A stretch of 64,000 nt of DNA. Source: Sphingobacteriales bacterium (lineage in GTDB: Bacteria; Bacteroidota; Bacteroidia; Chitinophagales; Chitinophagaceae). Below are positions 56,123 through 63,604 of the stretch, piece after piece. Below the pieces are notes generated by a model. The model searched no databases. It saw only the letters and a list, made by a program, of their open reading frames with translations, and was not told the DNA's origin. The stretch is taken from assembly GCA_004144185.1 (NCBI GenBank), contig SEFP01000001.1:496001-560000 (forward strand). The letters are read 5' to 3'. Position 1 is the stretch's first letter; every line of letters starts with the position of its first letter. The position numbers and the translations under genes were made by a program.

Positions 56123-57226
56123 TTAGAACCAGTTTTTACGTTTAAACCAGATCAGCATAAACAACGGGATGATAAACATCAGCGTCACCATGATGATGAA
56201 CCCATCCTTCTGATGCGCCAGCGGAATGATGTCAAAATTCATCCCGAAAATGCCTCCGATCACCGTTGCCGGTGCCAGCAACGTAGTGATAATAGTAAAC
56301 ACTTTTACGATCTCATTAGTCCGCATGTTGACCTGGTTGAACGTTAGCTCCAGCAGCGTCGTGGTTCCGTCGCGCATCGATTCTGCATTGTCCATGGCAT
56401 GCAGAATGTGATCGAGAATGTCTTTGTAATATTTCTCGTTGGTGTTTTCCATCAGGGTGCTGTCACAGCTGATAAGGCCATTAATCACCTCTCGCACCGG
56501 CGCGATAGCTCGGGCAACGGTCAGGATTTCGCGACGCAGTAATGCTATTTTGGCTGCGCTGGCACCCCGCCGATCCTGTAAAATTTCTTCTTCCAGCCGT
56601 TCAGCCCGCTGATCCAGCCGCTCCATAATGCCGAAATACGAATCCACGATCACATCGAGCAGGGTATAGAGCAGGAAATCGGCCGTGCCGGTGCGCAACT
56701 TGCTGCCGCCGGAGCGCAACCGGATGCGGATGGGATCAAACACATCCCGTTCTGCTTCTTCCTGAAACGAAATCACGCCGCCCGGCACCAGCACCAGACT
56801 GACCTGTTCGCACTCTACCATGCCAGTGTTCTCGTTGTAATACAGCATCGGCAACAGGCAGAACACCATGTTACCGATCTCGTCCATCTTGGCGCGCTGC
56901 CCTACATTCTGAATGTCTTCTATCAGCAGTGCATGAATCTTAAAATGCTTCGCCAGCGTTTCCAGTAGGCTTTTATTTACGCCATCCACGTTGAGCCAGG
57001 ACACCTGCTGTTCCGGAAACTGAATAGCTTTTTCCTGCGATACGGATTCTTCGGTCAGATGGTAGGCATCATAGCTGAACCGGGTCAGCTTGATTGCCCC
57101 ATCCGGTGACGGTCGCTGCACCGGACGGGCCGGATTGTATTTTTTCCTGCGCCGCCCGGTAGGCTCGGCACTGATAAATTCTTCGGCTATCCGGGCCAGT
57201 TTGCGAACGGGTCTGAGAAGCGACAT
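56123..57226 (-). CDS. corA: Magnesium/cobalt transporter CorA
   Basis: A 367-residue divalent-cation channel of the CorA family. The large cytoplasmic domain (about 30-290) precedes two C-terminal TMs; the signature GMN lies in GGIFGMNFDIIPLA at the end of TM1. The C-terminus LIWFKRKNWF is typical. A TTTG/TTCG-type -7 element (GATCTTCG) lies 7 nt before the ATG on the minus strand. Function is well supported by the GMN motif; no operon partner is seen. Confidence 0.95.
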   Translation of the reverse strand: MSLLRPVRKLARIAEEFISAEPTGRRRKKYNPARPVQRPSPDGAIKLTRFSYDAYHLTEESVSQEKAIQFPEQQVSWLNVDGVNKSLLETLAKHFKIHALLIEDIQNVGQRAKMDEIGNMVFCLLPMLYYNENTGMVECEQVSLVLVPGGVISFQEEAERDVFDPIRIRLRSGGSKLRTGTADFLLYTLLDVIVDSYFGIMERLDQRAERLEEEILQDRRGASAAKIALLRREILTVARAIAPVREVINGLISCDSTLMENTNEKYYKDILDHILHAMDNAESMRDGTTTLLELTFNQVNMRTNEIVKVFTIITTLLAPATVIGGIFGMNFDIIPLAHQKDGFIIMVTLMFIIPLFMLIWFKRKNWF

Positions 57227-57292
57227 TGTGCTACGAAGATCAATCGCATTTCCGGTTTATGTTCGTGTCAATTTTCCGTTCCTTTTCACCCT

Positions 57293-57955
57293 ATGAAGAA
57301 ATCTATTTTATTGGTGCTGCTGTTGAGCCTGGGTAGCACCGCCTTTGCCCAGAAAAACAAGGTCCGCATTGAAACCGTCTACGGTCCGATCGTCATTGCG
57401 CTCTACGACGGCACCCCACTCCACCGCGACAACTTCTTAAAGTTGACCAAAGAGCGGTTTTACGACTCGCTGTTGTGGCATCGGGTCATTCCGGGCTTCG
57501 TGATTCAGGGCGGCGATCCCGACAGCAAGCATGCCAAACCGGGTGCGCCGCTGGGAGAAGGCGAATACGGACAGCGCATTCCCGCCGAAATCAAACCGGA
57601 GTATTTCCATAAGCGCGGGGCCGTAGGGATGGCGCGCGACAACAACCCGAATAAAGAATCCAGCGGCTGCCAGTTTTACATCGTTATAGGTAAGCCGTTC
57701 GATAATGCCGCACTGGATAAAGCCCAGCAGCGCAGCGGCCATACCCTTCCGGAAGCGCAACGGGCCGTGTACCACACTCTGGGCGGCACGCCGCATCTGG
57801 ACGGCAACTACACGGTATTTGGAGAAGTTATTTCCGGTATGGCGGCTGCCGACAGCATTGCTGCGCAACCACGCAATGCCGCTGACCGGCCCAACACGGA
57901 TAGCCGGATCTTAAGCATCCGGAAGGTGCGCAAAAAGTTTTTGGGTATCTTTTAA
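57293..57955 (+). CDS. Exported cyclophilin-type peptidyl-prolyl isomerase
   Basis: A 220-residue cis-trans prolyl isomerase with a signal peptide (about 1-20, ending AFAQ), so periplasmic. The cyclophilin fold is clear: FYDSLLWHRVIPGFVIQGGDP, then ESSGCQFYIVIG and GNYTVFGEVISGMAAADSIA. An insertion (about 125-160, GKPFDNAALDKAQQRSGHTL region) between conserved blocks is a feature of Bacteroidota homologues. It converges with the tubulin-like gene and shares its hairpin terminator. Confidence 0.94.
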   Translation: MKKSILLVLLLSLGSTAFAQKNKVRIETVYGPIVIALYDGTPLHRDNFLKLTKERFYDSLLWHRVIPGFVIQGGDPDSKHAKPGAPLGEGEYGQRIPAEIKPEYFHKRGAVGMARDNNPNKESSGCQFYIVIGKPFDNAALDKAQQRSGHTLPEAQRAVYHTLGGTPHLDGNYTVFGEVISGMAAADSIAAQPRNAADRPNTDSRILSIRKVRKKFLGIF

Positions 57956-57964
57956 AAACCACCA

Positions 57965-57998
57965 AAAGGGTCCGGCACACATGTGTACCGGACCCTTT
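57965..57998. terminator. Terminator hairpin between the cyclophilin and the tubulin-like gene
   Basis: A 17-bp inverted repeat (57965-57981 with 57982-57998, one C-A mismatch), with AAAA/TTTG ends, serves both converging genes. Confidence 0.85.
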
Positions 57999-58021
57999 GA
58001 ATTAGTTATAAAACAGATCAG

Positions 58022-59485
58022 CTACAGTTTGATCCGGTCAGCGACCAGCTCGGCAGTGGTTTTGCTGAAAAGGGTCAGCAGCTTGGCTTCCGGTTTTAGG
58101 CCTTTGTTTTCTCTCTGTACCACCGCATTGAGGGTATCCACGTATTTCTTCAGCCCTTTGACGGCCAGGAAGCCGGGTTTCTCTTCAAAGCCTTCTACAA
58201 TCTTCAGCAGATCGGCTTCGCCCACCGTGCGCTTAAACGGCCGGAAGCCGATACCGCTTTTTTCCATTTCTTCCAGCCACTGCTCGTAAAAGCTGTTGAA
58301 GGTGGACAGGTTGCTTAAAAACTCACTGTTCAGATTTTTGCGTTGCAGCTTTTCGGTTTCGTCCTTGGCCCAGCGCCCGTCTTCCTGCGTTGCATAGTAG
58401 TCGCGGAAAAAGCGTAGAAATAAATAATACTGCGTCAGTGCTTTAGCGGCTGTAGCCCGGCTGCGGCTGCCGAAGTGGCCAAACCGGACCGGCGACATCC
58501 CGTCTTTCAATCCGAATTCGAAATACCGCGGTGCCTGTGCAACTCCATTGGGTGCTTTTAGAGTACTGCGGTCGGCCTGCATAAAATCAAAGATGGACAG
58601 GGCTGCGGCCAGCTCGATAAAATGTGCTTTGTTGCGCTGCTCCTGCGCACCGTCAGCACCGGCTTGGGTATTCCCCAGAGTATCGCCGATGTAATACAGC
58701 GCGTTGAGGCGTGGAGTGCTATTGCCCGTCAGGTTTTTGGCGTAGTAGGCCAGCGCGTCCTTTGTTTTGGCGATAAAACTGTTGCTGTCGATTACGGTAC
58801 GGCCGCCGGTGGCGTCAATGTCGAAGTACGGCAAGACCGTAACCGCGCCTATCGGCATCTCCTGCAACCGTGCATGGTTGGGCAACGAACTATCGGCATT
58901 CCGGATATTTTTGACCAGCAGCGGAAAGCCTGCAGCACCGGTGCCGCCGAAAATGGACGAGATGATAAACACCCGGTCGTTTTCGTTGACCGACGCAGCA
59001 AATTTCCGGAATAGATCGCTCTCGCGCATCCGGTTCAGCACCACGCTTCCGATGTGTGGATTGCCTTTAAAGCCGACTTCCATATCAGAAGCCAGGTTTT
59101 TCTCGGAGTACAGCAAGGATGCCAGCGCCCGATTGGCCCGGCTCATGCTTTCGTAGCCTACAAACTCTTTGAATCGCTTGCCTGTGATGCCTTCCAGATC
59201 GAACCGGAACTGGTCTTCGGCACCACCGCCATCGCCCAGTTCATTAAGCGATTTGATCTCGGTTCCAAAAAAGCCAGTGGTGCTTCCGGACGTCCGTTGC
59301 ACCGCCTGGTAGCGTTTCAGGATTTCGATGGTGCGGGTGAGGTCGCCATTCGCGGTGTCCGGATCGATCAGGATCGGAATCACCGCTTCGGTATTGGCTA
59401 CCGGCATTCCGGAAGCCAGCAGCAAAGTAAAGGCTTTGAGCACCCGGGCTCCGGTACCGCCAATGCCAAAAACGTAAAGTGCCAT
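58022..59485 (-). CDS. Divergent tubulin/FtsZ-like protein
   Basis: A 487-residue cytoplasmic protein with Rossmann-like tubulin/FtsZ features: an N-terminal glycine-rich FGIGGTGARV (6-15) where FtsZ binds the nucleotide phosphates, AVIPILIDPDTANG (34-47), and IFGGTGAAGFP (178-188), which resembles the tubulin signature GGGTGTG. It shows no helicase or kinase motif and no TM. The C-terminal half (about 290-487) is unassigned. It is the last of three closely spaced genes, 23 nt after the membrane protein. The family is inferred from two motifs; it could be another nucleotide-binding protein. Confidence 0.68.
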   Translation of the reverse strand: MALYVFGIGGTGARVLKAFTLLLASGMPVANTEAVIPILIDPDTANGDLTRTIEILKRYQAVQRTSGSTTGFFGTEIKSLNELGDGGGAEDQFRFDLEGITGKRFKEFVGYESMSRANRALASLLYSEKNLASDMEVGFKGNPHIGSVVLNRMRESDLFRKFAASVNENDRVFIISSIFGGTGAAGFPLLVKNIRNADSSLPNHARLQEMPIGAVTVLPYFDIDATGGRTVIDSNSFIAKTKDALAYYAKNLTGNSTPRLNALYYIGDTLGNTQAGADGAQEQRNKAHFIELAAALSIFDFMQADRSTLKAPNGVAQAPRYFEFGLKDGMSPVRFGHFGSRSRATAAKALTQYYLFLRFFRDYYATQEDGRWAKDETEKLQRKNLNSEFLSNLSTFNSFYEQWLEEMEKSGIGFRPFKRTVGEADLLKIVEGFEEKPGFLAVKGLKKYVDTLNAVVQRENKGLKPEAKLLTLFSKTTAELVADRIKL

Positions 59486-59508
59486 GAGGAAGTTGTGTTC
59501 CGGAAAAG

Positions 59509-59946
59509 TTACAAAGGAATGTATCGGTTGTTACGGCTGCCCCATTTCAGCGTAAACGTGCAGATCAGCGACATAAGGATCGAATAGACCGCCGACTCAG
59601 TTGCAAAGGCATGACAGTCGCCTTCGTTAAACGGCAAGGTAACGTTGACATTGCCGCTGTGCAGCATATTGTACGCTTTGTAGAACGCGATCCCGTAAAC
59701 GAGCGCGGCCGCCAGTAGTACATGCATGCCCCACCACCGTTTCCGGTCGGCTCCCGGCCGGTTGAACAGGCCATAGTAATAGTTTACGAAGAATACGAGG
59801 TTGATCCCTATGATCCACAACAGCGTATACAGAAACTCATTGGGCTGCGTATACCCGTTGAGGATATCCGTCCGGTCGATGCCCTTCAGATGCTGCTCCA
59901 GGTTATTGGAAGGCTGCAGTCCAGGCAGGTAATACGAAAAAGGCAT
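59509..59946 (-). CDS. Three-TM membrane protein of the tubulin-like cluster
   Basis: A 145-residue inner-membrane protein with three predicted helices (about 38-60, 72-94 and 117-134). It is unlike any family I know. It lies 32 nt after the vWA-like lipoprotein and 23 nt before the tubulin-like gene, so it probably anchors or links the two. The periplasmic or cytoplasmic side cannot be told by eye; the NRPGADRKRW stretch is basic and may face the cytoplasm. Confidence 0.75.
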   Translation of the reverse strand: MPFSYYLPGLQPSNNLEQHLKGIDRTDILNGYTQPNEFLYTLLWIIGINLVFFVNYYYGLFNRPGADRKRWWGMHVLLAAALVYGIAFYKAYNMLHSGNVNVTLPFNEGDCHAFATESAVYSILMSLICTFTLKWGSRNNRYIPL

Positions 59947-59978
59947 GAGGGAGAAAGGGGAGTAAAAACAAATAGCTA

Positions 59979-61244
59979 CTATCGGGTGACCTGTACGGGC
60001 GGCAGCTCAAAAATATAGGGTGTCGGGTTAAAGCCTTCTGCAAATCCACGAATGAGGTAGGCCAGGCCATACGTCTTGGCCCATTCGGCCGGTTTCTTGC
60101 TGATGGGTCCGGGATCTTCACTGCTGTACTGCCCTACCCAAACCGGTAAACTGTTTTTCAGCTTCACCCCAACGGTGTGCGCCGCGCCCAGGGTTGGATT
60201 ACTGAGTTGCAACACATGCGTATAACGGCCATGAGCTTTGGCGGTTACCTTGATCTCATACCCGGCAGGCGTTACTTCATAATTGGACGGATTCATCTTG
60301 TAGGATTCTGTAGCCGGAACGGCACTCAGGTCGGCCTCTACCTGCAACACAAAATTGTTGGCCGGACCATTTCTACGGGCTTTTTTGGCGATGAGGCTTT
60401 TGGCACTTTCCGGATCGGCCGCATAATACTCCAGGCCACCAGCCGGCGGCAATAAAGTAGCAGCAGGTGTAGCCGCTTTAGGCCCCAGCAGCACCGACTG
60501 CGCATAAAACGGCTGTCGGGCAGCCAGCTCATCCGATAAGCGGGTGATGGCCGTTGGTGGACCCAGCAGAATGATAAAATACGGACGGTCACCGGTAATC
60601 TTTTCGCTGCCACCAGCCGGCGGGTAGTAGATACCATTCCGGAATGCCGAGGTATCGCGCAGAATCAGGGCAGCCAGTGGGGATTTTCCGAAGCGGCGAC
60701 TGACGATGGTTTGCAGATGACTTTGCTGGGAGGCCAGATTGCTGCCGTTGGTTTTAGTATCCACCACACAGTCGCTCACCAGTACCGAAAGGTCATCCGG
60801 ACCGGTGGCGTTCAGCACCGTGGCCAGGATGGTCGACAGATCGGAAGTCGTACGGCTGGCTTTACCGGCTGCATGCTTGTCTACTGCGGCTTTGCTCAGA
60901 TTGCTGAAATAGGTGGCTACCTGCTCATCCGTCGCATTCGGAAATACCTCATAGGCAACATTGGCAATCTCATAGATCGAAAAGCTTTTCCTGCCTTCAT
61001 GCGTGTTGAGAACCGCCTGGAGCTGGTTGATGGCACTGTTGAACCGCGTCGTACCAGCACTCAGGTAAGCGTCTGTACTTGAAGAGGTTTCGAGGTAAAA
61101 CTGGTAGTGGAGCGCCGGAAAGGGCTGGGTCGTTGCCGCAGCCGTTGTACCGGTGGCAGTAGTACCGGTTGCGGGCGGATCAGCCGTACAGCTTTGCAGG
61201 CCTACGGCCAGCAACAGGGCAATGGAAGAAGAGCGGAGCGACAA
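59979..61244 (-). CDS. vWA-like lipoprotein of the tubulin-like cluster
   Basis: A 421-residue lipoprotein with lipobox LQSC (Cys19), a Thr/Ala-rich spacer, then a vWA-like domain (about 45-270). The MIDAS pattern appears as FYLETSSSTDAYL (Glu52-x-Ser54-x-Ser56, where D-x-S-x-S is usual), with a Thr near 132-133 and Asp158 in DDLSVLVSDCVVD. The rest is beta-rich (SYKMNPSNYEVTPAGYEIKV). The frame runs on to 61766, but that part crosses the opposite lipoprotein gene; no ATG precedes the signal, so TTG at 61244 is the start. First gene of the three-gene unit. Confidence 0.72.
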   Translation of the reverse strand: MSLRSSSIALLLAVGLQSCTADPPATGTTATGTTAAATTQPFPALHYQFYLETSSSTDAYLSAGTTRFNSAINQLQAVLNTHEGRKSFSIYEIANVAYEVFPNATDEQVATYFSNLSKAAVDKHAAGKASRTTSDLSTILATVLNATGPDDLSVLVSDCVVDTKTNGSNLASQQSHLQTIVSRRFGKSPLAALILRDTSAFRNGIYYPPAGGSEKITGDRPYFIILLGPPTAITRLSDELAARQPFYAQSVLLGPKAATPAATLLPPAGGLEYYAADPESAKSLIAKKARRNGPANNFVLQVEADLSAVPATESYKMNPSNYEVTPAGYEIKVTAKAHGRYTHVLQLSNPTLGAAHTVGVKLKNSLPVWVGQYSSEDPGPISKKPAEWAKTYGLAYLIRGFAEGFNPTPYIFELPPVQVTR

Positions 61245-61367
61245 GAGGGAAAAGCTAAATACGAAGAAAGAGAAATCAGGGTCCTTATCCGGCTGTTCCG
61301 GAACCGGAATCACCGGATGCAGACTGTCTTCCCAAAAAAAAGTCAGAACTGCATCCGCAGCAGTTTT

Positions 61368-61375
61368 CGAAATTA
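61368..61375 (-). promoter_or_regulatory. Candidate promoter of the vWA-TM-tubulin cluster
   Basis: On the minus strand TAATTTCG lies 18 nt after TTG, near the Bacteroidota -33/-7 spacing, about 120 nt before the TTG start codon. The leader contains a short hairpin (AACTGC/GCAGTT) and an 8-nt T-tract. Confidence 0.45.
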
Positions 61376-61437
61376 GGCAACTCCGTTTGAAAACAACCGG
61401 CACCCGGTCGCTTCCGGAAAATACGCAGTTTATCGTA

Positions 61438-61468
61438 TTGCCTTCGGAGCCCGGTCTGCCAACCTTTG
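61438..61468 (+). promoter_or_regulatory. Candidate promoter of lipoprotein gene 61506
   Basis: TTG (61438-61440) and AACCTTTG (61461-61468) are 20 nt apart, close to the Bacteroidota -33/-7 layout with one change in TAnnTTTG. Confidence 0.4.
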
Positions 61469-61505
61469 CAGCATCAATCTCTTCACCCCCTTTTTCCACC
61501 ACACC

Positions 61506-62051
61506 ATGACTGTAAAATCCATTCTCCTCGCTGCCGGTACGCTGGCTGTTCTCGCCACAACGTCCTGCAAAAAAGACGACAACGGCAGTGGCGGCACCAA
61601 CACCGCGCCATCTGCATCCAGCCTCGCAGCCAGTACCGGGTATATCACGTTTAATACGGACAAAGCATTTAACGGCGGCACCACCCACACGTACAAAGAA
61701 GCGGCTCCGTATGATCAGGTAAAATGCGTCCACAGCGGAAACGCGTCCAACTTTGCCGGAATCCATACCGTTGTTTCCGGAACCTCTGCTACCGTTTCAA
61801 CCGCATCTCTTTTTGTAACTGCAACCGGTGCCACCAAGCTGGACTTCAGTAAGAGTGATGCCGTTTTCTCCATTGCTGTTGCCACCAGCGCAGGAACCGT
61901 TCAGGAAGCCTATGCTATGGATGAAGGCACACTGGAAGTAACCAAACTGAGCGCTACCGAGATCGAAGGTACCTTCTCCGGAAAGGCCATCAATGACGAT
62001 GCTAAAACCAGTATCAACGTCACCAGCGGCAGCTTCTCGGGTAAGTTCTAA
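61506..62051 (+). CDS. Small lipoprotein of unknown function
   Basis: A 181-residue lipoprotein with lipobox TTSC (Cys21) followed by KKDDNGSGG, a spacer typical of Bacteroidota surface or periplasmic lipoproteins. The rest is a predicted beta-sandwich of about 140 residues (TGYITFNTDKAFNGGTTHTY, ...EIEGTFSGKAINDDAKT). It resembles small DUF6252-type lipoproteins in layout, though I cannot assign the family. It diverges from the tubulin-like cluster across 261 nt and ends at a hairpin. Confidence 0.78.
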   Translation: MTVKSILLAAGTLAVLATTSCKKDDNGSGGTNTAPSASSLAASTGYITFNTDKAFNGGTTHTYKEAAPYDQVKCVHSGNASNFAGIHTVVSGTSATVSTASLFVTATGATKLDFSKSDAVFSIAVATSAGTVQEAYAMDEGTLEVTKLSATEIEGTFSGKAINDDAKTSINVTSGSFSGKF

Positions 62052-62074
62052 AACCTGTTGAATCCCAGCTGTTC

Positions 62075-62107
62075 AATCGCTTCCGGAGGCCTTCCGGAAG
62101 CGATTTT
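62075..62107 (+). terminator. Terminator built around TTCCGGA palindrome copies
   Basis: AATCGCTTCCGGA (62075-62087) pairs with TCCGGAAGCGATT (62093-62105) around a 5-nt loop, then a T-tract. One arm contains an exact TTCCGGAA (62092-62099). Confidence 0.85.
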
Positions 62108-62165
62108 TCATTGCGACTTCTTTCTACCTACCGATAAACACACGGGTGGCTCCAACACCTGCCAC

Positions 62166-62173
62166 TACCTTTG
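62166..62173 (+). promoter_or_regulatory. -7 promoter element of the flavin reductase gene
   Basis: TACCTTTG matches TAnnTTTG exactly and is 7 nt before the ATG at 62181, which supports that start and suggests a nearly leaderless mRNA. Confidence 0.55.
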
Positions 62174-62180
62174 CGGGCCT

Positions 62181-63086
62181 ATGCGTATTCTTCCCGGTGA
62201 TATCAAAACCAGTCAGCTCCACGCTTACCTGTTAGGTGCTGTTTCGCCCCGTCCGATTTGTTTTGCGTCGACGCTCGATGAAGACGGCACACCGAATCTG
62301 TCGCCCTTCTCGTTTTTCAACATCTTTGGTGCCAAGCCACCGATTCTGATTTTCTCCCCGGCCCGGCGCGTACGCGACAATACCACCAAGCATACGCTGG
62401 AAAACGTGATGCGCAGCAAAGAACTGGTGATCAATGTAGTCAGCTATGCCATGGTGCAGCAGATGAGCCTTTCGTCCTGCGAATACCCGGCCGGTACCAA
62501 CGAATTTCTGAAAGCCGGGTTTACCCCGGTGGAAAGTTCCATCGTCAAGCCGTTCCGGGTGGCCGAGTCGCCTGCCCAGCTGGAGTGTCGCGTGTTACAG
62601 GTCATCGAAACCGGTACCGAAGGCGGAGCGGGCAACCTGGTGATCTGCGAGCTGGTTTGCCTGCATCTCAACGAAGCGGTTCTTAACGAGGCGGGCCAGA
62701 TCGATCCGCACAAAATTGATCTGGTCGCCCGTATGGGGGGCGATTTTTATTGCCGCGCTTCTGGCGATGCGGTGTTCACCGTTCCAAAACCGAACACTAC
62801 GCTCGGTATCGGTATCGACGCGCTTCCGAAAGCTATCCGGACCAGCCGCATCCTGACCGGCAACCATCTGGGACTGCTGGGCAACAGCAGCGCCCTGCCC
62901 ATCGTCGAAACCATTACCAACGACGAGCGGCTGGTCGAGTTACTGCGCGAGTATGATACGCATCCGGAAGCACTCCGCCATGCCTTGCATCAGTACGCAG
63001 CCGAACTCCTCGACAAAGGCGATGTAGAAAAAGCCTGGGAAGTGTTGCTGAGCGACAGCGATGAAGGCAAAGAACTGATGGGCTAA
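62181..63086 (+). CDS. Flavin reductase family protein
   Basis: A 301-residue FMN-binding split-barrel protein: [21 protein letters not shown], then [20 protein letters not shown] and a C-terminal helical extension (about 200-301) common in the Bacteroidota members. Flavin reductases supply reduced flavin or act as flavin-linked oxidoreductases; the partner is unknown. The ATG at 62181 (MRILPGDIK) is preferred over the frame extension to 62058 because a promoter element lies 7 nt upstream. Confidence 0.9.
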   Translation: MRILPGDIKTSQLHAYLLGAVSPRPICFASTLDEDGTPNLSPFSFFNIFGAKPPILIFSPARRVRDNTTKHTLENVMRSKELVINVVSYAMVQQMSLSSCEYPAGTNEFLKAGFTPVESSIVKPFRVAESPAQLECRVLQVIETGTEGGAGNLVICELVCLHLNEAVLNEAGQIDPHKIDLVARMGGDFYCRASGDAVFTVPKPNTTLGIGIDALPKAIRTSRILTGNHLGLLGNSSALPIVETITNDERLVELLREYDTHPEALRHALHQYAAELLDKGDVEKAWEVLLSDSDEGKELMG

Positions 63087-63136
63087 CCCTTGCGGCTACA
63101 CAAGACTCAAAAACCGGTAGCAGATTCGAATCTCTT

Positions 63137-63604
63137 ATGCGATTGGTGATTCAACGGGTTTCCGAAGCCTCGGTACAGATCGGCGGTGCCGTTCATGCCG
63201 CGATCGGCAAAGGCCTGCTGATCCTGATCGGCATCCATGAATCGGACACTGAAGCCGACGCGATCTGGCTGGCCGGCAAAGTGGCCCGGCTGCGCATTTT
63301 CAGCGATGCCGAAGGCAAGATGAATCAAAGTCTGGCGGACATTGGCGGAGCGGTACTGGTAGTGAGTCAGTTTACCTTGTACGCTCAGTACGAAAAAGGC
63401 AACCGCCCTTCGTTCATCGAAGCCGCCCGTCCGGAAAAAGCCATTCCACTCTACGAGTTTTTTAAGGCGCAGTTAGAAGCAGCCCTTAGCCAACCTGTTC
63501 ATTCCGGAATCTTCGGGGCGGATATGCAGGTGGCGCTCCTCAATGACGGACCCGTAACCATTGTTATGGAACATCCCAAGCAATACGCTGCTCATGGACA
63601 CTAG
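63137..63604 (+). CDS. dtd: D-aminoacyl-tRNA deacylase
   Basis: Dtd removes D-amino acids from mischarged tRNAs. The 155 residues are full length: [17 protein letters not shown] at the start, the [20 protein letters not shown] motif (catalytic Gln/Phe/Thr region) and [10 protein letters not shown] near the end. It overlaps tadA by 11 nt in a different frame, so the two genes are coupled. Confidence 0.96.
   Translation: MRLVIQRVSEASVQIGGAVHAAIGKGLLILIGIHESDTEADAIWLAGKVARLRIFSDAEGKMNQSLADIGGAVLVVSQFTLYAQYEKGNRPSFIEAARPEKAIPLYEFFKAQLEAALSQPVHSGIFGADMQVALLNDGPVTIVMEHPKQYAAHGH

Noticed and set aside
61245-61766. N-terminal 174-residue extension of the vWA-like lipoprotein frame
   Set aside because: It crosses the start of the opposite-strand lipoprotein gene (61506-62051), contains no ATG before the signal peptide, and does not look like protein; the lipobox fits a start at 61244.
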